From: Clostridium transplantifaecale
GTDB taxonomy: Bacteria > Bacillota > Clostridia > Lachnospirales > Lachnospiraceae
Reading direction: 5' to 3'
Length of the DNA: 64,000 nucleotides
NCBI RefSeq assembly: GCF_900626075.1
Contig: NZ_UYZY01000005.1
Span: forward strand, 62,001 to 126,000
Of the stretch, positions 53,069 to 61,515 are shown piece after piece (within the stretch, counting starts at the first letter, position 1; the number at the start of each line of letters is the position of its first letter). A program made the translations under genes and the position numbers. Under the pieces are notes generated by a model, which was not told the origin of the DNA, searched no databases, and was given only the letters and a program-made list of their open reading frames with translations.

Positions 53069-53172
53069 AAAAAAGATGAAATGTTTGCCGTCTGTCTCCG
53101 GACAGAGCTGTTCCTCCCCCACGTTTTACTACAGTCGGCGGAGGCAGGCGGCTAAACAGTTTCATCTTTTTT
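53069..53172. terminator. Very long bidirectional hairpin between fruA and the TfoX-like gene
   Basis: AAAAAAGATGAAATGTTT-GCCG pairs with CGGC-TAAACAGTTTCATCTTTTTT and the stem continues for about 34 positions with mismatches. A and T runs on both ends let it stop transcripts from both sides. Confidence 0.75.
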
Positions 53173-53192
53173 ATTGGTTGTCCGGGACAAGT

Positions 53193-53462
53193 TTACGGAG
53201 TGTCCTTTATCTTGTTCCGGGTATAAAATTCCTTCAGGTCTGCTTTTATTTCCGGTGGAAGCAGCGTTTTTTTCATTCCCTGCAGCGCGCCTTCCAGGGC
53301 AAGCAGCCTGTGGATGCAGGCAGAGGAGTCAAATTCCTGTATTTTCAGCCATGCATTTCTGGAACCGTACTTTTCCAAATCCGTCCTCGTGAAGATTCCT
53401 GCTTCATTGAGCTGGCGTTCCAGTTCTTTTCCGATATTCGGAAGTTTTTCAAGTTCTCCCAT
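53193..53462 (-). CDS. TfoX C-terminal domain protein
   Basis: 89 residues. The sequence LEKLPNIGKELERQLNEAGIFTRTDLEKYGSRNAWLKIQ is typical of the C-terminal (helix-hairpin-helix-like) half of TfoX/Sxy; the N-terminal half is missing, as in many stand-alone Firmicute members. The role is unknown outside competence regulation in Gammaproteobacteria. Transcribed toward fruA, with a shared terminator. Confidence 0.82.
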   Translation of the reverse strand: MGELEKLPNIGKELERQLNEAGIFTRTDLEKYGSRNAWLKIQEFDSSACIHRLLALEGALQGMKKTLLPPEIKADLKEFYTRNKIKDTP

Positions 53463-53513
53463 AATTAAGCCTTTCCAAGGTAACTTATTATTTGCGTTAC
53501 ATAGTTTCTATGA

Positions 53514-54011
53514 TTAAAAATCAGTATGGCCGGGAACCGGTGCAGTGCCGTCTGAACCGTCCGTGCTGAAGAACAGAAACAGGTAAGGCGCGAACAGGGA
53601 TGGAACGGCGCAGAGCCAGCCAGGAAGTGATTTTCCGAAGAGCAGCAGCGTCACGGAGGTAATGGGAGTGAAAATTTCCACAGGGAGATAAAGTAAAACG
53701 TTTATCTGACCGTAAGCTCCGGTGCGCAGCATAAGCTGTTCCAGAACAAGCGTGATGACAGAGTAAACAACGAGCAGGGACGCAGCCCTGAAACACGTCT
53801 GCCGGGTATACGTCCTGCAAAGACGCCGTCCGATGAAAATAAAAAGAACGGCGGAGGCGGCGAGATGGGCGGCAAGGAGGCCGTTGCTCATCCAGACAGA
53901 CCATTCTGTGGTCAGACTGACAGCAGTCAGTACTACAAAGTAGAAGATAATTCTGGTAATAAGTCCTGCGGCAAGCGTGTAGAGCGGCAATTTGTATATC
54001 TGTTTATCCAT
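53514..54011 (-). CDS. Unknown membrane protein, four or five segments
   Basis: 165 residues with hydrophobic segments at about 10-32, 42-60, 75-92, 105-123 and 130-148. No family is recognised. A strong site (AAAGGAGGG) precedes the ATG. It lies between the TfoX-like gene and the secreted protein gene on the same strand and may share a transcript with them. Confidence 0.7.
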   Translation of the reverse strand: MDKQIYKLPLYTLAAGLITRIIFYFVVLTAVSLTTEWSVWMSNGLLAAHLAASAVLFIFIGRRLCRTYTRQTCFRAASLLVVYSVITLVLEQLMLRTGAYGQINVLLYLPVEIFTPITSVTLLLFGKSLPGWLCAVPSLFAPYLFLFFSTDGSDGTAPVPGHTDF

Positions 54012-54108
54012 AAGGAACCCTCCTTTGTATGACAGTCATTTACAGAATGTTGCAGGAAGCTCTAGAGCGTGTTTGAAAATTCATTCCCGCCATCTGCATC
54101 TGCACGTT

Positions 54109-54843
54109 CTAGTGGAAATCCATTCTGTTCCATATTCCGGAAGATTCTCCGGAGTAAAGGCTGTTATCCATCTGTTTCATCATTTTCCGCTCCTCGTCTG
54201 TATAAAATTCGATAGCCGTGTCCGTGGGACCGCAGGAAACATAGTATTTGCCGCCATGGCTGCCAAGATATTTCCAGTCGTCGTGCATACCAAGAGCGCT
54301 TGTTTCATCCATCTCTTCCCGGCTGTCAAACTGCAGGAGCCAGAACATGGTCTGAGTGACGGAGCTGCGGACTTTCCCGTCTATAATCAGAGGTTTGACG
54401 GGATAAAAATTCACATAAAGATTTCCTCCGTTTGTGGAATAACAGTAATGATTTTTCCAGCTATCCGGCAGAGTTAAGGTATAATCCGGGGTAGTTATCT
54501 CACTGCTGTCTTTCGGGGCGGTGAGCAGGGACACGGTTCCGTCGTCCAGGCGCTTGCCGCCGTCCGTCCCTATCTTTTGCCCGTACTCAGTCACGGTATC
54601 GGCAAGCATCCAGCCGTCAGGACTAAAAAAGTAGTTCTCATAGATGCCGTCCCGGTTTCCATCCAGCCAGAGATCACAGTCGGCGGCAAAGGCGCCGTCA
54701 TCCTCCTGCCAGCGCCAGTTTGAAACTCCATCTTTTACAGCAGGTCGGTCCTGATCCTGTATCCATTGTCCGGCAAAAGCAGTGGAGAAGCAGCACATTG
54801 AAATGATTATCGCGGATGACAGGATTTTGATTCTTTTTTTCAT
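54109..54843 (-). CDS. Unknown secreted protein
   Basis: 244 residues. The N-terminus (MKKRIKILSSAIIISMCCFSTAFAGQW) is a clear signal peptide with cleavage near AFA-G. Residues 25-85 (NWRWQEDDGAFAADCDLWLDGNRDGIYENYFFSPDGWMLADT) resemble one or two aromatic cell-wall-binding (choline-binding-like) repeats. The rest is a beta-rich domain of no known family. It is probably exported to the envelope. The ATG at 54843 has an AGGAGG-type site. Confidence 0.68.
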   Translation of the reverse strand: MKKRIKILSSAIIISMCCFSTAFAGQWIQDQDRPAVKDGVSNWRWQEDDGAFAADCDLWLDGNRDGIYENYFFSPDGWMLADTVTEYGQKIGTDGGKRLDDGTVSLLTAPKDSSEITTPDYTLTLPDSWKNHYCYSTNGGNLYVNFYPVKPLIIDGKVRSSVTQTMFWLLQFDSREEMDETSALGMHDDWKYLGSHGGKYYVSCGPTDTAIEFYTDEERKMMKQMDNSLYSGESSGIWNRMDFH

Positions 54844-54965
54844 TAAATACCTCCTTTTAGTAGGAATGCTTTTTGGGGCTGTATAAAAAAGAGTATCAAA
54901 ATAAACACTCTAAGATTACAAGCTTCCATAGTCTCTTAGTAAACGGGATGTAGTTTTCATTCATC

Positions 54966-55019
54966 CTGAAAAACGCAGTGGCAGCGACAAGCGCCTCCCC
55001 CGTTGAAGAACAAGGACAA
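54966..55019 (+). repeat. Extension module before repeat copy D, shared with copy C
   Basis: Matches 36109-36178 in the pieces AGTGG, GCGACAA, CCCCC, TTGAAG and ACAAATCAGC. Together with the copy it fills most of the 756-base gap between the secreted protein gene and the HAD gene. Confidence 0.5.
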
Positions 55020-55328
55020 ATCAGCCGCCGCAGGCCGGGGACCGGGCCGCCGTCCTGGCTGAGTCTTTCGTCCCGGCCATAACCTTCCTGCGGGGAAGAA
55101 GGGAGAAAAAGATTCCGGAGGGAACCTGGGAGTTCATCGGCACTTACGAGGTATTTTCGAGGTTAGTGACCGTTATGTACTCCAACGAGCGCAAGCGTTT
55201 CCCGCAGGAACTTTTTCTGCCCGGATTCCCCGCCCGCGACAACCTGACGCCCGGGACGAAAAACTCATCGATCCCCCCTCACCACCCCGGTCCCCGGCCT
55301 GACGGCGGCGTCCTCATTTTTCAATTAA
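55020..55328. repeat. Large palindromic repeat, copy D
   Basis: Same orientation as copy A. The core arm reads GAGTCTTTCGTCCCGG (55061-55076) and its partner, reversed, GAGTTTTTCGTCCCGG (55251-55266): both arms changed together from the GTCTTCAGTCCCGG of copies A-C. Both outer arms hold CAGGCCGGGGACCGGG, unique to this copy. From 55329 to 55599 follow a purine-rich stretch, a CCCCGGCCGGGG palindrome, a promoter and the leader element. Confidence 0.88.
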
Positions 55329-55465
55329 TTCCCATTATATCATGTCCCCGGGAGGCAGGCCAGAGCCTGGAGGTGAATTAATATAATAGAAAGAGAAAAG
55401 AAAGACAAATTCAAGAATCCCCCCTTTTTACACCCCGGCCGGGGGAGGGGAAAAATAAGTGGCCG

Positions 55466-55494
55466 TTGCATCTTTCTTTTTTTTAGTATATTAT
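55466..55494 (+). promoter_or_regulatory. Sigma-A promoter of the HAD-znuABC operon
   Basis: TTGCAT, a 17-base spacer and TATTAT. The leader contains the GTTACTGTTCA element at 55512. No Zur-type operator (TCGTAATNATTACGA) is seen near it. Confidence 0.6.
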
Positions 55495-55510
55495 TACATG
55501 TGGGAATTTC

Positions 55511-55545
55511 TGTTACTGTTCAAACCGGATAGGTTACGTGAGGTT
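55511..55545 (+). repeat. GTTAC-type leader element before the HAD phosphatase gene
   Basis: TGTTACTGTTCAAACCGGATAGGTTAC lies about ten bases after the predicted start of transcription and resembles the leader of the NfeD gene (41349-41385). Confidence 0.45.
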
Positions 55546-55599
55546 TATTCGCGTACTGTTTGTGAATAATCTGAATTTTACGTCGAAAGGAAGAGAGAG

Positions 55600-56292
55600 A
55601 TGTACCGCTTATGTATTTTTGATCTTGATGGGACATTACTTAACACGGTCAATGCCCTGACTTATACAACGAATGTAACACTGGCTGCCTTTGGCCTCGG
55701 ACCGATTGTACCGGAGCAGACGAAGCGGATGGTGGGAGACGGTTACAGGACACAGATGGAACGCGCCCTGAAGGCCTGCGGCGATGAAAAGCTGGCACAT
55801 TATGAGGCGGCTCTTCCGCTGTATATGGAGAATTTTGCAAAATACTGCATGAAGGATGTAAAGCCCTATGAGGGAATCGAGCATCTTCTTGAATACCTGA
55901 GGAAGAAACAGGTAAAGATAGCAGTATTCTCCAACAAACCGCATGACCAGGCGGTGGAGAACATAGAAACCATTTTTGGGAAAAATTATTTTGACTGCGT
56001 AAGGGGAGAACAGGCGGGTACGCCTAAGAAGCCTGCACCGGACGGAGCGCTGATTGTCTGCCGTGAGATGGGAATGACGCCCAAAGAATGCCTCTATCTG
56101 GGCGATACCAATACGGATATGAAGACGGGAATCGCGGCCGGAATGGATACGGCAGGCGTTACCTGGGGATTCAGGGACAGGGCGGAGCTGGAAGCTTTGA
56201 GTCCGAAGTACATTGTGGAGCATCCCTCACAGGTGGAAATGATTGTAGAAAAAGCAAATATGCCGAATGAGGATTTGAATGAAAGAAAATAA
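55600..56292 (+). CDS. HAD-family phosphatase (phosphoglycolate phosphatase-like)
   Basis: 230 residues. HAD motifs are FDLDGTLLNTV (nucleophile Asp), AVFSNKP, the Lys in TPKKPAPDG and GDTNTDMKTG. The helical cap of about residues 15-80 is the Gph/PGMB type. The natural substrate cannot be read. It ends 23 bases before the znuA-like gene and is probably transcribed with it. Confidence 0.88.
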   Translation: MYRLCIFDLDGTLLNTVNALTYTTNVTLAAFGLGPIVPEQTKRMVGDGYRTQMERALKACGDEKLAHYEAALPLYMENFAKYCMKDVKPYEGIEHLLEYLRKKQVKIAVFSNKPHDQAVENIETIFGKNYFDCVRGEQAGTPKKPAPDGALIVCREMGMTPKECLYLGDTNTDMKTGIAAGMDTAGVTWGFRDRAELEALSPKYIVEHPSQVEMIVEKANMPNEDLNERK

Positions 56293-56314
56293 AAATAGAA
56301 AAAGGGGAAATTGG

Positions 56315-57394
56315 ATGAAGCGTTTCGCCATCCGTTTTCCTATCATGGTTCTGCTTTTTGCAGTCACTGTCCTTGCTGCGGGCTGCAGCCGTTACGGCGG
56401 TGGGAGCGGTGGTACAAAAGGCGGCGAAACGGAAAACTATGCTGCCGAAGAGCCGAAAAAGGAAGTCAGGGGTACAGACAGGAAACTGAATGTGGTTACA
56501 ACCCTGTTCCCCTATTATGATTTTCTGCGCCAGATAGCCGGAGATGATATCGAGCTTACCCTTGTGGTTCCGGCCGGGATGGACAGCCATTCCTTTGAGC
56601 CGACTCCGGCAGACATGATTACCATCCAGAATGCAGATCTTGTCGTGTGCAACGGCGGCGCGATGGAACAGTGGCTTGAGAAAGTCCTGGATTCCTTTGG
56701 GGACGGCGCAGCTCCCGGCCGTGTTGTCACAATGATGGATTACGTGGACACTATGGAAGAGGAGATTGTGGAAGGGATGGAGGCGGAAGAGCATGATCAC
56801 TTCTCGGAACACCATAATCATTCGGCCGAAGGCCATGAACATGACGACGGACACGAAATTGAAATAGAGTATGATGAACATATCTGGACCTCTCCGGTCA
56901 ATGCAATGAAGCTGACGGGAGTCCTGGCAGATGTGCTGATGGAAGAAGATACGGCCCATGCGGCGGATTACCGCAGAAGGGCGGATGATTATATCGGCAA
57001 ACTGAAGACTCTTGATCAGGAGTTCCGGGATGTTGTTGCGGCGGGCCACAGGAGACTCCTGGTTTTTGGCGACAAGTTTCCGCTGCGCTATTTCTTTGAG
57101 GAATATGGTCTTGAATACCGGGCGGCTTTTACCGGATGCAGCACAGATACGGAACCTAGCGCAAAGACGATTGCCTACCTGATAGACAAAGTGAAGGCGG
57201 AAAATATACCGGTAGTCTATTACCTGGAGCTTTCCAGCCACCGTGTCGCCGAGATTATAGGGGAAGAGACAGGGGCGGAGCCTCTTCTGTTCCACTCCTG
57301 CCACAACTTAACGAGGAGGCAGTTTGATTCGGGGGTAACTTATCTGGAGCTGATGGAGCAAAATGTGGTGAACCTGAGAAAAGGACTTGAATAA
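56315..57394 (+). CDS. znuA: Zinc/manganese-type ABC transporter substrate-binding lipoprotein
   Basis: 359 residues. The N-terminus ends in a lipobox (VLAAGC, C24), so it is a lipoprotein. The cluster A-I domain follows (VVTTLFPYYDFLRQIAGDDIEL, VVPAGMDSHSFEPTPAD). A His-rich loop at about 154-185 (HDHFSEHHNHSAEGHEHDDGHE) is the mark of zinc-binding ZnuA/AdcA. DEHIWTSP and the C-terminal GDKFPLRYFFEEYGLEY complete the family. The ATG at 56315 follows AAAAAGGGG; the frame begins at 56279, overlapping the HAD gene. Zinc specificity is inferred from the His loop. Confidence 0.9.
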   Translation: MKRFAIRFPIMVLLFAVTVLAAGCSRYGGGSGGTKGGETENYAAEEPKKEVRGTDRKLNVVTTLFPYYDFLRQIAGDDIELTLVVPAGMDSHSFEPTPADMITIQNADLVVCNGGAMEQWLEKVLDSFGDGAAPGRVVTMMDYVDTMEEEIVEGMEAEEHDHFSEHHNHSAEGHEHDDGHEIEIEYDEHIWTSPVNAMKLTGVLADVLMEEDTAHAADYRRRADDYIGKLKTLDQEFRDVVAAGHRRLLVFGDKFPLRYFFEEYGLEYRAAFTGCSTDTEPSAKTIAYLIDKVKAENIPVVYYLELSSHRVAEIIGEETGAEPLLFHSCHNLTRRQFDSGVTYLELMEQNVVNLRKGLE

Positions 57395-58105
57395 ATGGGA
57401 TTGTTATTAAGATGTGAGCATGTCGATTTTGGATATGAAAACCAGGATGCGGTCATTGATGTGAGCCTGGAAGTCAATACGGGGGACTATATCTGTATTG
57501 TAGGTGAGAACGGATCGGGTAAGAGCACTCTGATGAAGGGGATTCTGGGCCTGTTAAAGCCGACGGCGGGAAAAATTGAGGTGTCGGAGGAGCTTAAAAA
57601 AGCCGGGATCGGTTATCTGCCCCAGCAGACAGCGGCGCAGAAAGATTTCCCGGCTACCGTTTTTGAAGTGGTTCTGTCCGGCTGCCTGGGGAAGAGAGGG
57701 AACCGGCCTTTCTACTCTTCAAAAGAAAAAGAGACGGCGCTTGCTAATTTGGAGCGCCTTGGAATTATGGATTTGAAAAAAAGCTGTTTCAGGGATTTGT
57801 CGGGAGGGCAGAAGCAGAGAGCGCTGATTGCCAGGGCGCTTTGTGCCACGGACAAGCTTTTGATTCTGGATGAGCCGATAACCGGGCTGGATCCTTCCGC
57901 GATTCAGGATTTTTATTATATTATCAGAAAGCTGAACCGGGAGGAAAAGGTGGCCATTCTGATGGTTTCCCATGATATGGCTAATATCGTAAAACAGGCG
58001 GGAAAAATCCTGCATCTGCAGCAGAAGGCAGTTTTCTGCGGGACAATGAGAGAGTATCTGAAGAGCGGTATCGGCAGACAGTTTCTGGGAGGTGACGAAG
58101 GATGA
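57395..58105 (+). CDS. znuC: Zinc/manganese-type ABC transporter ATP-binding protein
   Basis: 236-residue ATPase. Walker A is GENGSGKS, the signature LSGGQKQR and Walker B LLILDEP, with the switch His in MVSHDM. It starts right after the znuA stop and overlaps the permease start by four bases. Confidence 0.92.
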   Translation: MGLLLRCEHVDFGYENQDAVIDVSLEVNTGDYICIVGENGSGKSTLMKGILGLLKPTAGKIEVSEELKKAGIGYLPQQTAAQKDFPATVFEVVLSGCLGKRGNRPFYSSKEKETALANLERLGIMDLKKSCFRDLSGGQKQRALIARALCATDKLLILDEPITGLDPSAIQDFYYIIRKLNREEKVAILMVSHDMANIVKQAGKILHLQQKAVFCGTMREYLKSGIGRQFLGGDEG

Positions 58106-58926
58106 GCATTGTAAGAGAAATGATGTCCTACCCTTTTATCGTGAGAGCGCTCGTGGGAGGTGTGCTGGTGTCCTTATGTGCATCACTTTTGGGGGTCAGC
58201 CTTGTCTTGAAACGGTATTCCATGATAGGAGACGGACTTTCCCATGTATCCTTCGGCGCTTTGTCGGTGGCGCTGGCGATCGGATGGTCTCCCCTGAAAG
58301 TATCGATTCCCGTTGTAGTCCTGGCGGCATTTTTCCTTCTCAGGATCACGGAGAGGGGAAAGATTAAAAGTGACGCGGCGATCGCAATGATTTCAGCCAG
58401 CGCGCTTGCCATCGGCATTATTGTGACCTCCATGACGACGGGAATGACAACTGATGTGAGCAGCTATATGTTCGGCAGCATCCTTGCGATGAGCAGGGAG
58501 GACGTGCAGTTTGCCGCCGTTCTCTCCGTAGTGGTATTAGGGCTTTTCCTGTTCTGTTATAATAAGATTTTTGCGGTGACATTTGATGAGAATTTCGCCA
58601 GGGCAACCGGCGTGAACGTTTCTCTTTATAACGTGCTCATTGCGGTTCTGACCGCCGTGACTATTGTGCTCGGAATGAGGATGATGGGGGCGATGCTGAT
58701 TTCCAGCCTGATTATATTCCCTTCCCTGACTGCGATGAGGATATTTAAAAGCTTCAAGGGAGTTATGATTGTCTCCGGAATTCTTTCTATTATCTGTTTC
58801 TGCATTGGAATGGTTATTTCCTATGTCTATTCCACTCCGGCGGGAGCCAGTGTGGTCGTAGTTGATCTGGCGGCTTTTATACTGTTCAGTCTGGTGCAGG
58901 CGGTACGGCAGGGATTTAAGTGGTAA
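58102..58926 (+). CDS. znuB: Zinc/manganese-type ABC transporter permease
   Basis: 274 residues with about eight membrane segments. The family marks GVSLVLKRYSMIGDGLSHVSFGALSVALAIG and the later LGMRMMGAMLISSLIIFPSLTAMRI are those of the ABC-3 permease family. It closes the HAD-znuABC operon, which ends in a terminator at 59004. Confidence 0.92.
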   Translation: MSIVREMMSYPFIVRALVGGVLVSLCASLLGVSLVLKRYSMIGDGLSHVSFGALSVALAIGWSPLKVSIPVVVLAAFFLLRITERGKIKSDAAIAMISASALAIGIIVTSMTTGMTTDVSSYMFGSILAMSREDVQFAAVLSVVVLGLFLFCYNKIFAVTFDENFARATGVNVSLYNVLIAVLTAVTIVLGMRMMGAMLISSLIIFPSLTAMRIFKSFKGVMIVSGILSIICFCIGMVISYVYSTPAGASVVVVDLAAFILFSLVQAVRQGFKW

Positions 58927-59003
58927 AACGGAGAAAGCAGTAAGAAGTTCGAATTGAGAAACGGATGCGGAAAAGATTTGGCAGGCCGGAAGTTTAAGAT
59001 GGC

Positions 59004-59046
59004 AAGGACAGCATAATTCCTGAGGGAATCAGATGCTGTCCTTTTT
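59004..59046 (+). terminator. Terminator of the HAD-znuABC operon
   Basis: AAGGACAGCAT pairs with ATGCTGTCCTT around an inner TTCC/GGAA stem, followed by T5. Confidence 0.85.
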
Positions 59047-59203
59047 GCGTACGGAAGGAGCCGCAGGCCGTTTTGTCTGATACGGAACATGGTATAAAAA
59101 AGCTGATTGAAATTCTCACCTGCTTGACTTTATCCTGTATTTGTGTAAAAATAATAAATTAGGTTTAAACTATTGTAAAAAGAAGAAAAGAAGGTTGATA
59201 ATA

Positions 59204-60436
59204 ATGACAAAGATTGATATCATTTCCGGTTTCCTTGGAGCAGGAAAGACTACATTTATTAAGCAGCTCCTCAGGGAAGCCATCGCAGGTGAGAAAGTCG
59301 TGCTGATTGAAAATGAATTTGGTGAGATCGGAATCGACGGAGGATTTTTAAAAGACGCCGGGATTGAGATCCGTGAGATGAATTCAGGCTGCATCTGCTG
59401 TTCCCTGGTTGGGGATTTCGGCAGGTCGCTTAAGGAAGTGCTCACAAAATACCAGCCGGACCGTGTCATCATCGAGCCGTCGGGCGTTGGAAAGCTTTCC
59501 GATGTCATGAAGGCAGTGAGAGATGTGGCTTCTGAAATAGAAGTAATGCTCAACAGCGCCGTTACCGTTGTAGATGTAAACAAGTGCCGTATGTATATGA
59601 AGAATTTCGGTGAATTTTTTAATAACCAGATTGACAATGCGGGTACCATTGTGCTGAGCCGTACCGATATAGCAGCGGCCGATAAGGTCCAGGCAGCTGT
59701 TGAGATGCTCAGGGAGCATAACGCAGCGGCAAATATTGTAACAACTCCATGCGGCCAGCTTACGGGTGCGCAGCTTCTGGAAATTATCGAGAAAAAGGAT
59801 GATATGGCGGAAGAACTGATGCAGGAGGCCAGGGAATACAGACAGCATGAGCATCACCATCATGACCACGGGGAAGAAGAGTGCGGCTGCCACGATCACG
59901 GGCATCACCATCATCATGACCACGATGAGGAAGAAGAATGCGGCTGCCATGATCACGGGCATGAGCACCACCACCATGATCACGGTGAAGAAGAATGCGG
60001 CTGCCACGACCATGGGCATGAGCGCCATCATCATGGCCACGATGAGGAATGCGGCTGCCATGATCATGAACATCATGACCACCACCACGACCATGATCAC
60101 GGCGAAAACTGCACCTGTGGCTGCCACGATCATGATCACCATGACCATCATCATGCAGATGAAGTTTTCACAAGCTGGGGAAGAGAGAATGTATCCGCCA
60201 TCAGCCGCGAAAAATTGGAGGCAGTGCTTCATGAGCTTGCTTACAGCCGGAAATACGGCGAGGTACTCCGTGCAAAAGGCATGATTCCAGGCGAGAAAGA
60301 GGGAATCTGGCTTCATTTTGATCTGGTTCCGGAGCAGGTGGAAATCCGCGAAGGAATTCCGGACTATACCGGTAAACTCTGCGTAATAGGCGCAAATCTG
60401 GATGAGGAAGGCCTGGAAGCGGCGTTCAAAGCCTGA
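59204..60436 (+). CDS. COG0523 (CobW/ZNG-type) GTPase with Cys/His-rich metal-binding insert
   Basis: 410 residues. The GTPase domain (1-200) has Walker A GFLGAGKTTFIKQ, the metal-site CxCC motif NSGCICCSLVG, and SRTD in place of NKxD. About residues 214-318 form an insert of five ECGC/CTCGC-HDH units mixed with His-Asp runs, far longer than the His stretches of most relatives. The C-terminal CobW domain (about 325-405) follows. Family members deliver zinc or other metals to proteins. The frame opens at 59141, but the true start is 59204 after GAAGGTTGATAATA. It lies next to the zinc importer with its own promoter-like sequence (TTGACT, 59124). Confidence 0.9.
   Translation: MTKIDIISGFLGAGKTTFIKQLLREAIAGEKVVLIENEFGEIGIDGGFLKDAGIEIREMNSGCICCSLVGDFGRSLKEVLTKYQPDRVIIEPSGVGKLSDVMKAVRDVASEIEVMLNSAVTVVDVNKCRMYMKNFGEFFNNQIDNAGTIVLSRTDIAAADKVQAAVEMLREHNAAANIVTTPCGQLTGAQLLEIIEKKDDMAEELMQEAREYRQHEHHHHDHGEEECGCHDHGHHHHHDHDEEEECGCHDHGHEHHHHDHGEEECGCHDHGHERHHHGHDEECGCHDHEHHDHHHDHDHGENCTCGCHDHDHHDHHHADEVFTSWGRENVSAISREKLEAVLHELAYSRKYGEVLRAKGMIPGEKEGIWLHFDLVPEQVEIREGIPDYTGKLCVIGANLDEEGLEAAFKA
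59846..60158 (+). repeat. Repeat array coding for Cys-Gly-Cys/His-rich units
   Basis: Five units, each around GAATGCGGCTGCCACGATCACGGGCATGA followed by a His/Asp run, of about 50-60 bases. Unit length varies with the length of the His run. Confidence 0.8.
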
Positions 60437-60461
60437 TGAACCACGGAGGGAGATATAAGTA

Positions 60462-61397
60462 ATGGATGACGAGAAGATGCCGTTATTTCTGATAAACGGT
60501 TTTTTGGAAGCCGGTAAAACCGCCTTTATAAAATTTACACTTCAGCAGGACTACTTCCAGTCTGAGGGAAAGACATTATTAATTGTCTGCGAAGAAGGCG
60601 AGGAAGAGTACGAGGCGGATTTGCTCAAAGAGACAAAGACGGCGGTAGTCTATGTGGAGGAATTCTCAAAGCTCACTCCGCAATATCTGGAAGAGCTGGA
60701 GCTTTTCTATAACCCGGAGCGTATGCTGGTGGAGTGGAACGGCATGTGGAACCTTGATGAGCTGAAACTTCCGCCCGACTGGGAGCTTTACCAGCAGATC
60801 ACGATTGTCGATGGTTCTACCTTCGATTTATATCTGAACAACATGAAACCGCTGGTGGGCGCCATGGTCAGAAACACGGAAATGCTGATTATGAACCGGT
60901 GTGACGGGATTGAAGACCTGGATACCTACCGCAGGACCTTAAAGGGAATGAATCCTCAGGTGCAGATTGTCTTTGAGGATGCAGAGGGCGAAATACAGGA
61001 AATTTCCGAAGCGGATTTGCCCTATGATGTAAATGCAGAAGTGATAGAGATTTCACCGGAAGCTTATGGAATCTGGTATATCGACATGCTGGACAAGCCT
61101 GACCGCTACCGTGGAAAGACTGTGGAATTTACCGCGATGGTTTTAAAGACTCCGGATTTCCCGAAGAACTACTTTGTGCCGGGAAGAATGGCGATGACCT
61201 GCTGTGAAGCGGATATGACCTTCCTGGGCTTCATGTGCAAAGCCAAAAATGCCAGACTCCTGGAAACTAAAGAGTGGGTGAAAGTTACCGCGAGAGTGGA
61301 ATACGAATTCAGCCCGGAATATGAAGGTGAAGGCCCGATGCTCTACGCGGACTATGTGGAGAAGGCAAAAGAGATAAAAGAGATAGTGCAGTTTTAG
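60462..61397 (+). CDS. COG0523-like GTPase without the CxCC motif, fused to a YcgQ/TIGR03943-like domain
   Basis: 311 residues. The GTPase part (about 1-180) keeps Walker A (NGFLEAGKTAFIKF) and MNRCD in place of NKxD, but the CxCC metal motif is missing: its place is taken by an acidic CEEGEEEYEAD. The C-terminal part (about 200-305) with VEFTAMVLKTPDFPKNYFVPGRMAMTCCEADMTFLGF resembles the C-terminal domain of the YcgQ/TIGR03943 proteins that occur near CobW-like proteins. It starts 25 bases after the first GTPase gene and most likely acts with it in metal handling. Fold assignment of the tail is by recall only. Confidence 0.78.
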   Translation: MDDEKMPLFLINGFLEAGKTAFIKFTLQQDYFQSEGKTLLIVCEEGEEEYEADLLKETKTAVVYVEEFSKLTPQYLEELELFYNPERMLVEWNGMWNLDELKLPPDWELYQQITIVDGSTFDLYLNNMKPLVGAMVRNTEMLIMNRCDGIEDLDTYRRTLKGMNPQVQIVFEDAEGEIQEISEADLPYDVNAEVIEISPEAYGIWYIDMLDKPDRYRGKTVEFTAMVLKTPDFPKNYFVPGRMAMTCCEADMTFLGFMCKAKNARLLETKEWVKVTARVEYEFSPEYEGEGPMLYADYVEKAKEIKEIVQF

Positions 61398-61443
61398 ACT
61401 AGAACGTGTTTTGATCTATAGGACGTAACTTTCTATGGATTAA

Positions 61444-61505
61444 AAAAGTGCCATACCCGGTACAGGAATCCAGCATTCCTGGCGCCGGGTATGGCACTTT
61501 TTTAT
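61444..61505. terminator. Bidirectional terminator between the GTPase and deacetylase genes
   Basis: AAAAAAGTGCCATACCCGG pairs with CCGGGTATGGCACTTTTTT around an inner stem (AGGAAT/ATTCCT). Confidence 0.92.
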
Positions 61506-61515
61506 CATCTCTTTT

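Noticed and set aside
55466..56330. Zur operator controlling the zinc importer
   Set aside because: I looked for TCGTAATNATTACGA-like palindromes near the promoter and before znuA and saw none; zinc control may be by another mechanism or a diverged site.
59384..60316. Antisense frame rich in Met, Val and Ile opposite the CGC/His array
   Set aside because: Produced by the complement of His/Asp codons (CAC/GAC read as GTG/GTC). The sense strand carries a clear GTPase.
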